Below, in pieces: positions 56,460-64,000 of a stretch of DNA of 64,000 nucleotides; within the stretch, counting starts at the first letter, position 1, and every line of letters starts with the position of its first letter. The notes beneath the pieces are model-generated. The model ran no database searches. It saw nothing but the letters and a program-made list of their open reading frames with translations, and was not told the DNA's origin. This stretch comes from Phocaeicola vulgatus ATCC 8482 (GTDB lineage Bacteria > Bacteroidota > Bacteroidia > Bacteroidales > Bacteroidaceae), in contig NC_009614.1 of NCBI RefSeq assembly GCF_000012825.1, positions 4,092,001-4,156,000 of the forward strand. Reading direction: 5' to 3'. The position numbers were made by a program, and so were the translations under genes.

Positions 56460-57476
56460 TTAATGAAGAATTTTATATACAAGTTCGCGCAGCAAATCTC
56501 CATCTCCCAAAGATGGATTACCCACTCCTTTTGATTTTGCATCACAGTAACGAATCTCACCAATAATTTGCATTACCTTTACTCCGCTATATTTCCTCAT
56601 AGCAACCATATAGTCTTTAGACTGCCATGATGATTTAAGCCCCAGCTGATTGGCTATACCCTGCTCTGACTTATCAGGAGCATAATATGCAAGCATTAAA
56701 TTAGAGAAGAAATTAAATAACACAGACAAGGTCATCTGCAAAGGATTTGTTTTGGGATTCTCCTCAAAATATTTTATTATCTGATTAGCCTTGAAAACAT
56801 CCTTTGCCACCAAAGCATTCCTAAGCTCAAAATTATTATAATCCTTGCTTATGCCAATGTTACGTTCTATCTGTTCTGGAGTAATCCGCTTTTGTCCTCT
56901 TGGAAGTGTGATAATTAATTTTTCCAACTCTCCAGCCATACGGCTTAAATCTGCTCCAACAAATTCCGCCATCATTTCTGAAGCCTTAGGTTCTATTTCT
57001 ACTGATCTACGTTTCAAGTAAGAAGATATAAACCCAGGAAGCTGGGCATCCTTAATCTTTTTCGATTCGAAAAGGACACCTACTTTCTCTATTTCAGCTG
57101 CCAATTTTTTTCTTCTATCCAATGTACCATGTTTATGGCATAACACCAGAATTGTAGAATCCAAAGGTTTTTGGAGATAATAAACAAGCTCTTCAATATT
57201 CTTTATATTTTGAGCCTCTTTTACTATTACAACTTGATATTTGGACATCATGGGATAACGCTTGGCTGCATTGATAACAGTCGCGATATCTGTATCAGCC
57301 CCATAAACAATAGTCTGATTGAATTCTTTTTCATTTTCATTTAACACCGTTTGTGCTATATACTCAGATATCCGGTCTATATAATAAGACTCTTCACCCA
57401 TTAGATAATAAACAGGCTTATAGATACGGTTTTTCAGCTCACGGGCTATCTCTTCGTATGTTGTTTCTTTTGCCAT
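56460..57476 (-). CDS. holA: DNA polymerase III subunit delta
   Basis: 338 residues with the three-domain clamp-loader layout: an AAA-like N-terminal part opening with KPVYYLMGEESYYIDRISEY, then a helical middle and the collar domain (about 215-338). It opens the sliding clamp. It starts 11 nt after the amn stop, so the two are likely in one unit. Confidence 0.92.
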   Translation of the reverse strand: MAKETTYEEIARELKNRIYKPVYYLMGEESYYIDRISEYIAQTVLNENEKEFNQTIVYGADTDIATVINAAKRYPMMSKYQVVIVKEAQNIKNIEELVYYLQKPLDSTILVLCHKHGTLDRRKKLAAEIEKVGVLFESKKIKDAQLPGFISSYLKRRSVEIEPKASEMMAEFVGADLSRMAGELEKLIITLPRGQKRITPEQIERNIGISKDYNNFELRNALVAKDVFKANQIIKYFEENPKTNPLQMTLSVLFNFFSNLMLAYYAPDKSEQGIANQLGLKSSWQSKDYMVAMRKYSGVKVMQIIGEIRYCDAKSKGVGNPSLGDGDLLRELVYKILH

Positions 57477-57487
57477 ACACAGTAAAA

Positions 57488-58264
57488 TTACCAGTCAAAT
57501 TTTAAGTGCTTGACCGTTTTCTTTTCCTCAATAATCATCTGTAATGAAGCAATACCAATCTCCACATGTTCCTCTACATATTGCTGCGTTACAATACTGT
57601 CGCTTTTCTCCGTCTTCACCCCTTCAGGAATCATCGGCTGGTCGGATACCAAAAGTAATGCTCCAGTAGGAATATGATTGTAAAAACCAGTAGTAAACAG
57701 CGTAGCCGTTTCCATATCCACACACATGGCACGCGTTTTAAGGAGATACTTTTTAAACTCTTCATCATGCTCCCATATACGGCGGTTGGTAGTATATACC
57801 GTTCCAGTCCAATAATCGCGGGCATGGTCGCGAATAGCCGACGAAACGGCACGCTGCAACATAAATGCAGGTAACGCAGGTACCTCAGGCGGATAATAAT
57901 CATTGGATGTTCCTTCTCCACGAATGGCTGCAATGGGTAGAATCAGATCTCCCAACTTATTTTTCCTATCTATGCCCCCACATTTGCCTAAAAACAAACA
58001 TGCTTTAGGCTGGATGGCCCCTAGCAAATCCATAATGATGGCAGCATTAGGACTTCCCATGCCAAAATTAATAATAGTGATTCCTTCCGCATGTGCCGAA
58101 GTCATATTGGCATCACGTCCTAATACCGGCACATTGAATTTGTCGGCAAAAAGTTCCACATATTTATTGAAATTGGTCAGAAGGATGTATTCTCCGAAAT
58201 CATTCAAGCTTCTTTTTGTGTAGCGGGGAAGCCAGTTTGCTACAATTTCCTCTTTTGTTTTCAT
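57488..58264 (-). CDS. amn: AMP nucleosidase
   Basis: 258 residues from the ATG at 58264 (MKTKEEIVANWLPRYT). The phosphorylase-like fold has GKCGG near the base site and VDMETATLFTTGFY for ribose binding. It hydrolyses AMP to adenine and ribose 5-phosphate. The Bacteroidota form lacks the long N-terminal domain of E. coli Amn. The start at 58312 is less likely because the extra 16 residues are not conserved in type. Confidence 0.9.
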   Translation of the reverse strand: MKTKEEIVANWLPRYTKRSLNDFGEYILLTNFNKYVELFADKFNVPVLGRDANMTSAHAEGITIINFGMGSPNAAIIMDLLGAIQPKACLFLGKCGGIDRKNKLGDLILPIAAIRGEGTSNDYYPPEVPALPAFMLQRAVSSAIRDHARDYWTGTVYTTNRRIWEHDEEFKKYLLKTRAMCVDMETATLFTTGFYNHIPTGALLLVSDQPMIPEGVKTEKSDSIVTQQYVEEHVEIGIASLQMIIEEKKTVKHLKFDW

Positions 58265-58273
58265 AATCTTTTG

Positions 58274-58281
58274 TATTTTTG
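58274..58281 (+). promoter_or_regulatory. -7 box for the HSDR_N-like gene
   Basis: TATTTTTG fits TAnnTTTG, 41 nt before the gene. An opposing TAAATTTG on the minus strand (58310-58317) could serve amn. Confidence 0.5.
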
Positions 58282-58321
58282 TATCGGTTATTACCGAGTT
58301 ACACTTATGCAAATTTACTAA

Positions 58322-58771
58322 ATGTTATCATTAAACTTACCATCCTACGAAATTAAAATCGCGGAGCGAAATGGAAAAAATGTTATTTTCGATATGCTTC
58401 GCAAGAGATATGTCGCCCTTACTCCGGAAGAATGGGTAAGACAACATTTTGTTCATTATCTGACGGATTATAAAGGATATCCGAAGGGATTACTGGCCAA
58501 CGAAATACAACTGGACTTAAACGGAACAAAAAAACGTTGTGATACTGTGCTCTACAACAAAGATCTAAGTGCCAAACTGATTGTGGAATACAAAGCTCCA
58601 CATATAGAAATCACGCAAACAGTATTTGATCAGATAACCAGGTATAACATGGTCCTGAAAGTTGATTATCTGATTGTCAGCAACGGATTGAACCATTACT
58701 GCTGCCATATTGATTACAATACAAAAACATACCTTTTTCTACCGGAGATTCCCCATTATTCAGAACTGTAG
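58322..58771 (+). CDS. HSDR_N_2-like protein with PD-(D/E)XK core
   Basis: 149 residues. The core RCDTVLYN followed by LIVEYKAPHI has the Asp and the Glu-x-Lys of a PD-(D/E)XK nuclease fold. It matches the standalone family related to the N-terminal part of type I restriction HsdR subunits (PF13588). No helicase or methylase partner is near. It may be a nuclease or a DNA-processing accessory; conservation in the phylum suggests a housekeeping role. Confidence 0.75.
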   Translation: MLSLNLPSYEIKIAERNGKNVIFDMLRKRYVALTPEEWVRQHFVHYLTDYKGYPKGLLANEIQLDLNGTKKRCDTVLYNKDLSAKLIVEYKAPHIEITQTVFDQITRYNMVLKVDYLIVSNGLNHYCCHIDYNTKTYLFLPEIPHYSEL

Positions 58772-58779
58772 ATATAAAA

Positions 58780-58822
58780 ACATTCTAAGCAACATCTTCT
58801 TACAAGATCTTGCTTAGAATGT
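58780..58822. terminator. bidirectional terminator
   Basis: An 18-bp stem with one C-C mismatch (ACATTCTAAGCAA and AAGAT/ATCTT parts) between the convergent HSDR_N-like and zinc-ribbon genes. Confidence 0.8.
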
Positions 58823-58871
58823 GATAAAATTCTTTTTCCACAAAGAAAAAGATACTGCTTCAGGAGATATA

Positions 58872-59663
58872 TTATCTCTTGACAGTTTCCAAATGCTGTT
58901 CAGCAATCACACCCGCCAATTCAGGGTCAATCATGATGCGACCACAATATTCACATACGATAATTTTCTTACGCATACGGATATCAAGCTGTTTCTGGGG
59001 CGGAATCTTGTTAAAACAACCACCACATGCATCACGCTGAACATATACAATTCCCAATCCATTTCGAGAATTCTTACGGATACGTTTAAATGCCTGCAAC
59101 AGACGCGGTTCGATTGTTGTCTCCAATACTTTTGCTTTCTCTCTCAGCTTTTCTTCTTCCTGCTTGGTTTCAGAAACAATTTCTTCCAATTCGGATTTCT
59201 TCGCTTCCAAGTCCTTCTTTCTTTCATCCAAGTCTTGATTACTGTGCTCTATCTCCTCGCTCTTTGCTTTTTCTGCTGCAATATATTCCTTTATGCGTTT
59301 CTCGCAAAGTTCGATTTCCAATGACTGGAATTCAATCTCCTTTGTCAACACATCATATTCACGATTATTACGCACATTATCCTGCTGAGCTTTATATTTT
59401 TCAACAGAAGTCTTAGCTGTCTCGATTTCAATTTTCTTAGTTGCAATGTTTGATTTCAATTCCTCGATATCAGCTTTAATTTTCTCGATACGAGTGCTCA
59501 AACCGGCAACCTCATCTTCAAGGTCTTGAACTTCAAGAGGAAGTTCCCCTCTCAGAGTCTTAATTTTATCGATTTCAGACAACATGGTTTGCAACTGGTA
59601 CAAAGCCTTCAGCTTTTCTTCCACTGTTAATTCGCTCGGGTCTTTCTTTGCTTCTCTAGCCAT
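58872..59663 (-). CDS. C4 zinc-ribbon coiled-coil protein (DUF164 type)
   Basis: 263 residues. About 190 residues of continuous coiled coil rich in Glu and Lys are followed by a C-terminal zinc ribbon: CGGC, then CEYCG (about residues 214-241). This matches the PF02591 family of nucleic-acid-binding coiled-coil proteins. The gene lies 8 nt after the NIF3 gene, and the two are commonly linked. Confidence 0.9.
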   Translation of the reverse strand: MAREAKKDPSELTVEEKLKALYQLQTMLSEIDKIKTLRGELPLEVQDLEDEVAGLSTRIEKIKADIEELKSNIATKKIEIETAKTSVEKYKAQQDNVRNNREYDVLTKEIEFQSLEIELCEKRIKEYIAAEKAKSEEIEHSNQDLDERKKDLEAKKSELEEIVSETKQEEEKLREKAKVLETTIEPRLLQAFKRIRKNSRNGLGIVYVQRDACGGCFNKIPPQKQLDIRMRKKIIVCEYCGRIMIDPELAGVIAEQHLETVKR

Positions 59664-59671
59664 AGTTTTTC

Positions 59672-60766
59672 TTACAAATATTTAATAGGATTTGTATTTA
59701 CCCGGGTTATCTGGACTTCCAGCTCCGGAAACATCTCCTGTATGATTGAATAAAATATTTCTTTTGTATACTGTTCACTCTCATAATGCCCCATTTCAGC
59801 TACCAGGATATCATTCTCATAATTGAAATAATCATGATATTTCACTTCACCTGTGATAAATACATCAGCATCGGCACTTACCGCTTTAGGCAATAAAAAT
59901 GCTCCAGCTCCGCCACACAACGCTACTTTCTGTATCAGACGACCGGATAAACGAGTATGTCGCAGACAGCCCACTTCGAACGTTTTCTTGATGCGTTTCA
60001 AGAAATCCAGTTCGGCTTCAGGCTCTTCCAATTCTCCGACCACTCCCGAACCTACTTGTGTCCAGGTATTTTTCAACGGATAAAAATCAAAAGCCGGTTC
60101 TTCATAAGGATGTGTTGCCAATAATGCTTTTATCACCGCAGCCTTTTTAAAAGCCGGAAGAATCGTTTCTATACGCACCTCGGATTCCTTATGCAATTCG
60201 CCTATTTCTCCACAGAACGGACTGGTTCCTCTCTGCGCACGGAAAGTCCCCTCACCTTCCAAATTATAGCTGCATGAATCATAATTACCTATGCAACCAC
60301 AACCGGCTTCAAATAAAGCTTTTCTTACTCTGTCAGCCTGTGCATCCGGCACAAAAGTTACAAACTTCAATAAATATTCTTCTTTCGGGTCTAATATGCG
60401 TACATTCTTGAGGCCTATCTTTTCAGCTATTTTATAATTGACACCTCCGGGAGCATTATCCAGATTGGTATGTGCCGAATAAATGACAATATCATTTTTA
60501 ATGGCTTTCAACACACACCGTTCAATGTAATCCCGACCAATAATAGATTTATAACCTTTAAATATAAGTGGATGATGCGATATAATCAGGTTGTATCCCA
60601 ACATGACAGCTTCATCCACAACAGCTTCAGTAACGTCCAGACACAACAAAGCCCCTGTTGCTTCCGCTTCTGTCAGTCCAACTTGCAATCCGGCATTATC
60701 AAATCCGTCTTGCAAAGGCAGAGGCGCGAACCTTTCAAGGGCACTTACTATTTCCTTAATTTTCAT
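59672..60766 (-). CDS. NIF3-family dinuclear metal protein
   Basis: 364 residues from the ATG at 60766 (MKIKEIVSALERFAPLPLQD). It has both NIF3 halves: GFDNAGLQVG and ISHHPLIFKG with metal-binding histidines, a central inserted domain typical of the 370-residue form, and the C-terminal EMGHYESEQ metal site. Often annotated as GTP cyclohydrolase I type 2; the real activity is uncertain. Confidence 0.9.
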   Translation of the reverse strand: MKIKEIVSALERFAPLPLQDGFDNAGLQVGLTEAEATGALLCLDVTEAVVDEAVMLGYNLIISHHPLIFKGYKSIIGRDYIERCVLKAIKNDIVIYSAHTNLDNAPGGVNYKIAEKIGLKNVRILDPKEEYLLKFVTFVPDAQADRVRKALFEAGCGCIGNYDSCSYNLEGEGTFRAQRGTSPFCGEIGELHKESEVRIETILPAFKKAAVIKALLATHPYEEPAFDFYPLKNTWTQVGSGVVGELEEPEAELDFLKRIKKTFEVGCLRHTRLSGRLIQKVALCGGAGAFLLPKAVSADADVFITGEVKYHDYFNYENDILVAEMGHYESEQYTKEIFYSIIQEMFPELEVQITRVNTNPIKYL

Positions 60767-60827
60767 TCGTTCGCGAAAATTTGATTGCAAAGATAATCAA
60801 TCCATTTGAATTTAAAAAGCAACCAAG

Positions 60828-61106
60828 CTATTTTTTATACTTTCCCCACTTTATCATTTTATTTTTCAAAGCATAACGCTCGTCAACAACACGGTCTGTC
60901 GGGAAAAAAGTAAGATGAATACGCCATCCGCCCGAATGAAACGTAAATTTGCGGGCTGATATTCCTGTTTCTATCAGAGCTAGTTTATCAATGATAAATG
61001 CTTTAATATCTACGGGAAATTCCTCTCCTTCATACATTATATCCGCAGTGACAAAGAAACCGGGAGTTGATAATTCTGCTATATATTTCCAAATTTGCTC
61101 ATTCAT
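60828..61106 (-). CDS. small conserved-type hypothetical protein
   Basis: 92 residues with no family I recognise. Mixed alpha/beta composition, basic at the C-terminus (KNKMIKWGKYKK), no signal or membrane part. Encoded between the NIF3 and fetB genes on the same strand. Confidence 0.6.
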   Translation of the reverse strand: MNEQIWKYIAELSTPGFFVTADIMYEGEEFPVDIKAFIIDKLALIETGISARKFTFHSGGWRIHLTFFPTDRVVDERYALKNKMIKWGKYKK

Positions 61107-61164
61107 GTTTTTCTATTTTATTGAAAGAAATATATAAAATGTATACAAAGCAAGAATAAGGCCC

Positions 61165-61962
61165 CTACTTCCGTTTGGTATCCTTATGAACCCGTAACAA
61201 CCGGCCATAACTGTCGAATGATTTCCGTGAGGCCAGAAAAATGGTCATCATTAGTGAAAGCATGGATGCCACCACAGTGATAACTACAATCATAATCTGA
61301 TATTTGATAGCCACATGTGGCGAACTTCCTCCCAATATCTGCCCAATCATAGTTCCCGGCAATGCAACAAGCCCTGTTACTGCCATATTGGCAATGCCCG
61401 GGCTGAACGCTTTAATAAGAGCCTGACGCACAAATGGAGCTATCGCCTCATTACGGGTAGCGCCATTCCCCAACAGAAAATAATAAAGTTGCTGTTCCCT
61501 ACGCAATCCGGCATAGTAAGTATTTAATCCTATCACATTCACTCCCAACATATTCCCCATGATTATACCAAAAACCGGAATAAAATACTGGGCACTGAAG
61601 ATGTTATCCAACTTTAATACAAAACCAAGAAAATAAAGTCCGACGAGCACCACTGTTACAAAAAAAGCGATAGAGATTGGAATCATCAAAATTCCACGTT
61701 TTAACCGCGTACGCGTCAAAGCCGTTTCAGCAGCCACCCCAACCATGATGATCACCCATAGAAAATTGATAAACGGATTGTTCCATTCAAACAGAAAACG
61801 AAGATAAGCCCCAATCAAAAACAACTGTATAATCATACGTACCGTGCCTATCAGAACCGGTTTAAGCAAGCCCGTCTTGAAATGCCATAAAAAATAAACC
61901 GGAATAAGCATCAGCAGCAATCCTATTCCCAAACTGCCATAGTCTATATCAATTGTTCCCAT
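61165..61962 (-). CDS. fetB: FetB-type ABC permease
   Basis: 265 residues with seven predicted membrane helices of the UPF0014 family (FetB/YbbM). Signature stretches are YFIPVFGIIMGNMLGVNVI and PGIANMAVTGLVALPGTMIGQIL. In E. coli the FetAB system exports iron and aids peroxide resistance. It starts 8 nt after fetA. Confidence 0.88.
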   Translation of the reverse strand: MGTIDIDYGSLGIGLLLMLIPVYFLWHFKTGLLKPVLIGTVRMIIQLFLIGAYLRFLFEWNNPFINFLWVIIMVGVAAETALTRTRLKRGILMIPISIAFFVTVVLVGLYFLGFVLKLDNIFSAQYFIPVFGIIMGNMLGVNVIGLNTYYAGLRREQQLYYFLLGNGATRNEAIAPFVRQALIKAFSPGIANMAVTGLVALPGTMIGQILGGSSPHVAIKYQIMIVVITVVASMLSLMMTIFLASRKSFDSYGRLLRVHKDTKRK

Positions 61963-61970
61963 CAGTCAGA

Positions 61971-62591
61971 TTATAAAGTAAATACCTTGTCGCATCCGGC
62001 GGCAAACTGTTTGTCATGCGAAACAGACAAGATAGTCATTCCTTTACTGCACAAGGATTTAAAGAAGTTAATCACCCGTAAGCACGATTCCGGATCAAGT
62101 GCCGAAGTCGGTTCATCCACTACCAGTAAAGGTTTGTCAAGCAAGGCTGTCACTGCCAACATGATACGCTGACGCTGACCACCCGACACTTCATTTACCC
62201 GTTTATCATAAAGTTTCTCTTCCAATCCTAATGATACGAAATAATCCATCAGCCGCTCTTTGTTGAATCCCGCCTCACGGTTTGCCTTCAGTTCAAAAGG
62301 CATCCGCACCATTTCACTGACCCATTCCGAAGGAAGAGCCAACTCCTGGGGAATCCATGCTATTTTCTTTCGGATATGATCCGCCGTTCTAGGTGCCAGC
62401 AGTGTGCCGTCCACCCTTATTGTCCCTTCACTTAAAGGTACAAAGCCCAAAACAGCTTTCAGCAATGAAGATTTTCCACTGCCGGAACCACCACAAATAC
62501 ATACGCTTTCTCCGTAATGAACTTGCAGGTCGAGTCCTCTGAAAAGAGTCAGGTTGCCAAAACTGATAGATATATTTTCTATATTAATCAT
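61971..62591 (-). CDS. fetA: FetA-type ABC ATPase
   Basis: 206 residues from the ATG at 62591 (MINIENISISFGNLTLFRGL). Walker A is CGGSGSGKSS, signature VSGGQRQRIMLAV, Walker B LLVVDEPTSALDP. The longer frame to 62699 would run through the proS 3' end and a terminator hairpin and is rejected. It pairs with FetB downstream. Confidence 0.88.
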   Translation of the reverse strand: MINIENISISFGNLTLFRGLDLQVHYGESVCICGGSGSGKSSLLKAVLGFVPLSEGTIRVDGTLLAPRTADHIRKKIAWIPQELALPSEWVSEMVRMPFELKANREAGFNKERLMDYFVSLGLEEKLYDKRVNEVSGGQRQRIMLAVTALLDKPLLVVDEPTSALDPESCLRVINFFKSLCSKGMTILSVSHDKQFAAGCDKVFTL

Positions 62592-62602
62592 CACATAAAA
62601 AC

Positions 62603-62636
62603 AAAAAGAGTCGGGAGCATTCACTGCTGCCGACTC
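62603..62636 (-). terminator. hairpin and T-run between proS and fetA
   Basis: GAGTCGG and CCGACTC form a 7-bp stem with a partly paired loop. On the minus strand TTTTTG follows, ending only about 11 nt before the fetA ATG. It terminates proS and could act as an attenuator for fetA. Confidence 0.8.
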
Positions 62637-62673
62637 CACATAATGTATTAAAATAAAATAAATGTGTCGAAGT

Positions 62674-64000
62674 TTAATATGCTCTCGCAAAGAGAACACG
62701 GCGAGCAGATGGTTTTCCGGTTACCATACACTTGCCCGGAGTCAGGCTCTCTTCATCAGCATCAAAAGGAAGACAACGAATTGTTGCCTTGGTTTCCTCT
62801 TTAATCCGGTCTTCCGTTTCCGGGGTTCCATCCCAATGAGCCAGAATAAAGCCGCCTTTCTCTATTTGTTCCTTGAAATCATCGTATGAATCCACTTTCA
62901 CGATATGTTCGTTACGATAGTTCAATGCCTTCTGATAAATATTGTTCTGGATATCCTCCAACAATTGTTGTACATATTCTTCGATTCCGTCGCAAGAACG
63001 AGTTTCTTTCTCCAATGTATCACGACGCATCACTTCCATTGTATTGTTTTCAAGATCACGGCCACCCATTACCAAGCGAACAGGCACACCTTTCAGTTCG
63101 TAATCTGCAAACTTGAATCCCGGACGCTTATTGTCTGCATTATCATATTTCACAGAGATACCCATTGCTTTCAACTTATTGACAATGCCTTCTACTTTTG
63201 CATCAATCTTCTTCAGCATTTCATCATTCTTATAAATAGGAACGATAACTACCTGAATAGGAGCCAAATGCGGTGGCAACACCAATCCGTTATCATCAGA
63301 GTGAGTCATTATCAAAGCACCCATCAGGCGGGTAGATACTCCCCAGGAAGTAGCCCAAACATAATCCAGCTTATTATTCTTATCAACAAACTGTACATTG
63401 AACGCTTTTGCGAAATTCTGTCCCAAGAAGTGAGAAGTACCACATTGCAATGCCTTTCCATCCTGCATCAAGCCTTCGATGGTGTAAGTATCCAATGCAC
63501 CGGCGAAACGTTCATTAGCCGATTTTACCCCTTTGATTACCGGAACAGCCATATACTTCTCAGCGAAGTCACCATACACATGCAACATTTTCTGTGCTTC
63601 CGCTTCTGCTTCCTCGCGGGTCGCATGAGCCGTATGTCCTTCCTGCCACAAGAACTCCGCAGTACGCAGGAACAAACGGGTACGCATCTCCCACCGCATA
63701 ACATTTGCCCATTGGTTACACAAGATAGGCAAGTCACGATAGGAATTAATCCAGTTCTTATATGTACTCCAAATGATTGTCTCAGATGTAGGGCGGATAA
63801 TCAATTCTTCTTCCAGTTTGGCAGCCGGATCTACGATAACACCCGAACCGTCCTCTGCATTCTTCAGACGGTAGTGAGTAACTACAGCACACTCTTTGGC
63901 AAATCCTTCTACGTGCTCAGCTTCACGGCTAAGGTAAGATTTCGGGATAAGCAACGGGAAATAAGCGTTCACGTGGCCGGTTTCCTTAAACATATCGTCC
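62674..64000 (-). CDS. proS: prolyl-tRNA synthetase, 3' part (5' end outside window)
   Basis: The frame runs off the right edge, so the N-terminus is missing; the methionine at 63993 is internal. It is the archaeal-type enzyme: class II motif 2 ([19 protein letters not shown]), the catalytic [12 protein letters not shown], an anticodon domain from [11 protein letters not shown], and the C-terminal zinc-like tail ending RVLFARAY. It charges tRNA-Pro. Confidence 0.96.
   Translation of the reverse strand, partial: DDMFKETGHVNAYFPLLIPKSYLSREAEHVEGFAKECAVVTHYRLKNAEDGSGVIVDPAAKLEEELIIRPTSETIIWSTYKNWINSYRDLPILCNQWANVMRWEMRTRLFLRTAEFLWQEGHTAHATREEAEAEAQKMLHVYGDFAEKYMAVPVIKGVKSANERFAGALDTYTIEGLMQDGKALQCGTSHFLGQNFAKAFNVQFVDKNNKLDYVWATSWGVSTRLMGALIMTHSDDNGLVLPPHLAPIQVVIVPIYKNDEMLKKIDAKVEGIVNKLKAMGISVKYDNADNKRPGFKFADYELKGVPVRLVMGGRDLENNTMEVMRRDTLEKETRSCDGIEEYVQQLLEDIQNNIYQKALNYRNEHIVKVDSYDDFKEQIEKGGFILAHWDGTPETEDRIKEETKATIRCLPFDADEESLTPGKCMVTGKPSARRVLFARAY

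Overview
The window looks like a chromosomal segment of a Bacteroidales bacterium, most likely Bacteroides or Phocaeicola. The evidence is moderate-to-low GC, many -7 boxes of the Bacteroides form TAnnTTTG (several with a TTG or TTTG about 18-20 nt upstream), few Shine-Dalgarno sequences, and lineage-typical blocks: the Bat aerotolerance operon, rpmB-rpmG-DUF4295, an HU protein fused to a LysM domain, pyrK-pyrD, and an archaeal-type prolyl-tRNA synthetase. Gene names are assigned by recognising motifs and neighbourhoods; no search was run.

Layout. 1-2.7 kb: the end of a diverged aspartokinase, a chloramphenicol-acetyltransferase-like protein and a HAD hydrolase. 2.8-14.2 kb: a potassium and osmotic-stress district. 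It holds a Kdp potassium-pump operon on the minus strand (a 32-aa membrane peptide, kdpF, kdpA, kdpB, kdpC, a 34-aa membrane peptide, an outer-membrane porin), a macrodomain protein, a sigma-54-type response regulator, and a glycine betaine ABC transporter (proVWX). A sigma-54-like promoter lies at the right distance upstream of the Kdp operon. 14.3-23.7 kb: an EamA transporter, a sugar acetyltransferase, map, tsaD, pncC, the small ribosomal proteins, ftsY, rimO, an HU gene and the HU/LysM membrane fusion. 23.8-34.9 kb: moxR, a DUF58 protein, a BatD-like membrane protein and batABCDE, then a PAP2 phosphatase, a small DNA-binding protein and a universal-stress protein. 35.0-36.7 kb: an intact insertion sequence with a 6-bp target duplication.

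36.9-48.3 kb: a TPR protein, gyrA, clpC, htpG and a patatin/POTRA/barrel outer-membrane phospholipase. 48.3-48.7 kb: three tandem tRNA-Arg(ACG) genes, followed by a degenerate 23-bp tandem repeat. 49-64 kb: housekeeping genes (dapA, ligA, trmD, pyrD, pyrK, a XRE regulator, holA, amn, an HSDR_N-like nuclease-fold protein, a zinc-ribbon protein, a NIF3 protein, fetAB and the 3' part of proS). A 1.1-kb AT-rich stretch with no convincing gene lies at 55.3-56.5 kb.

The most interesting points are: the Kdp operon with two unlisted membrane microproteins, a sigma-54 promoter and a nearby NtrC-type regulator but no visible KdpD; the HU-transmembrane-LysM protein, which by architecture could link DNA to the cell wall; a 136-bp element with perfect 25-bp inverted ends; a 14-bp dyad bracketing the pyrK promoter; and a hairpin with a U-run just before fetA.
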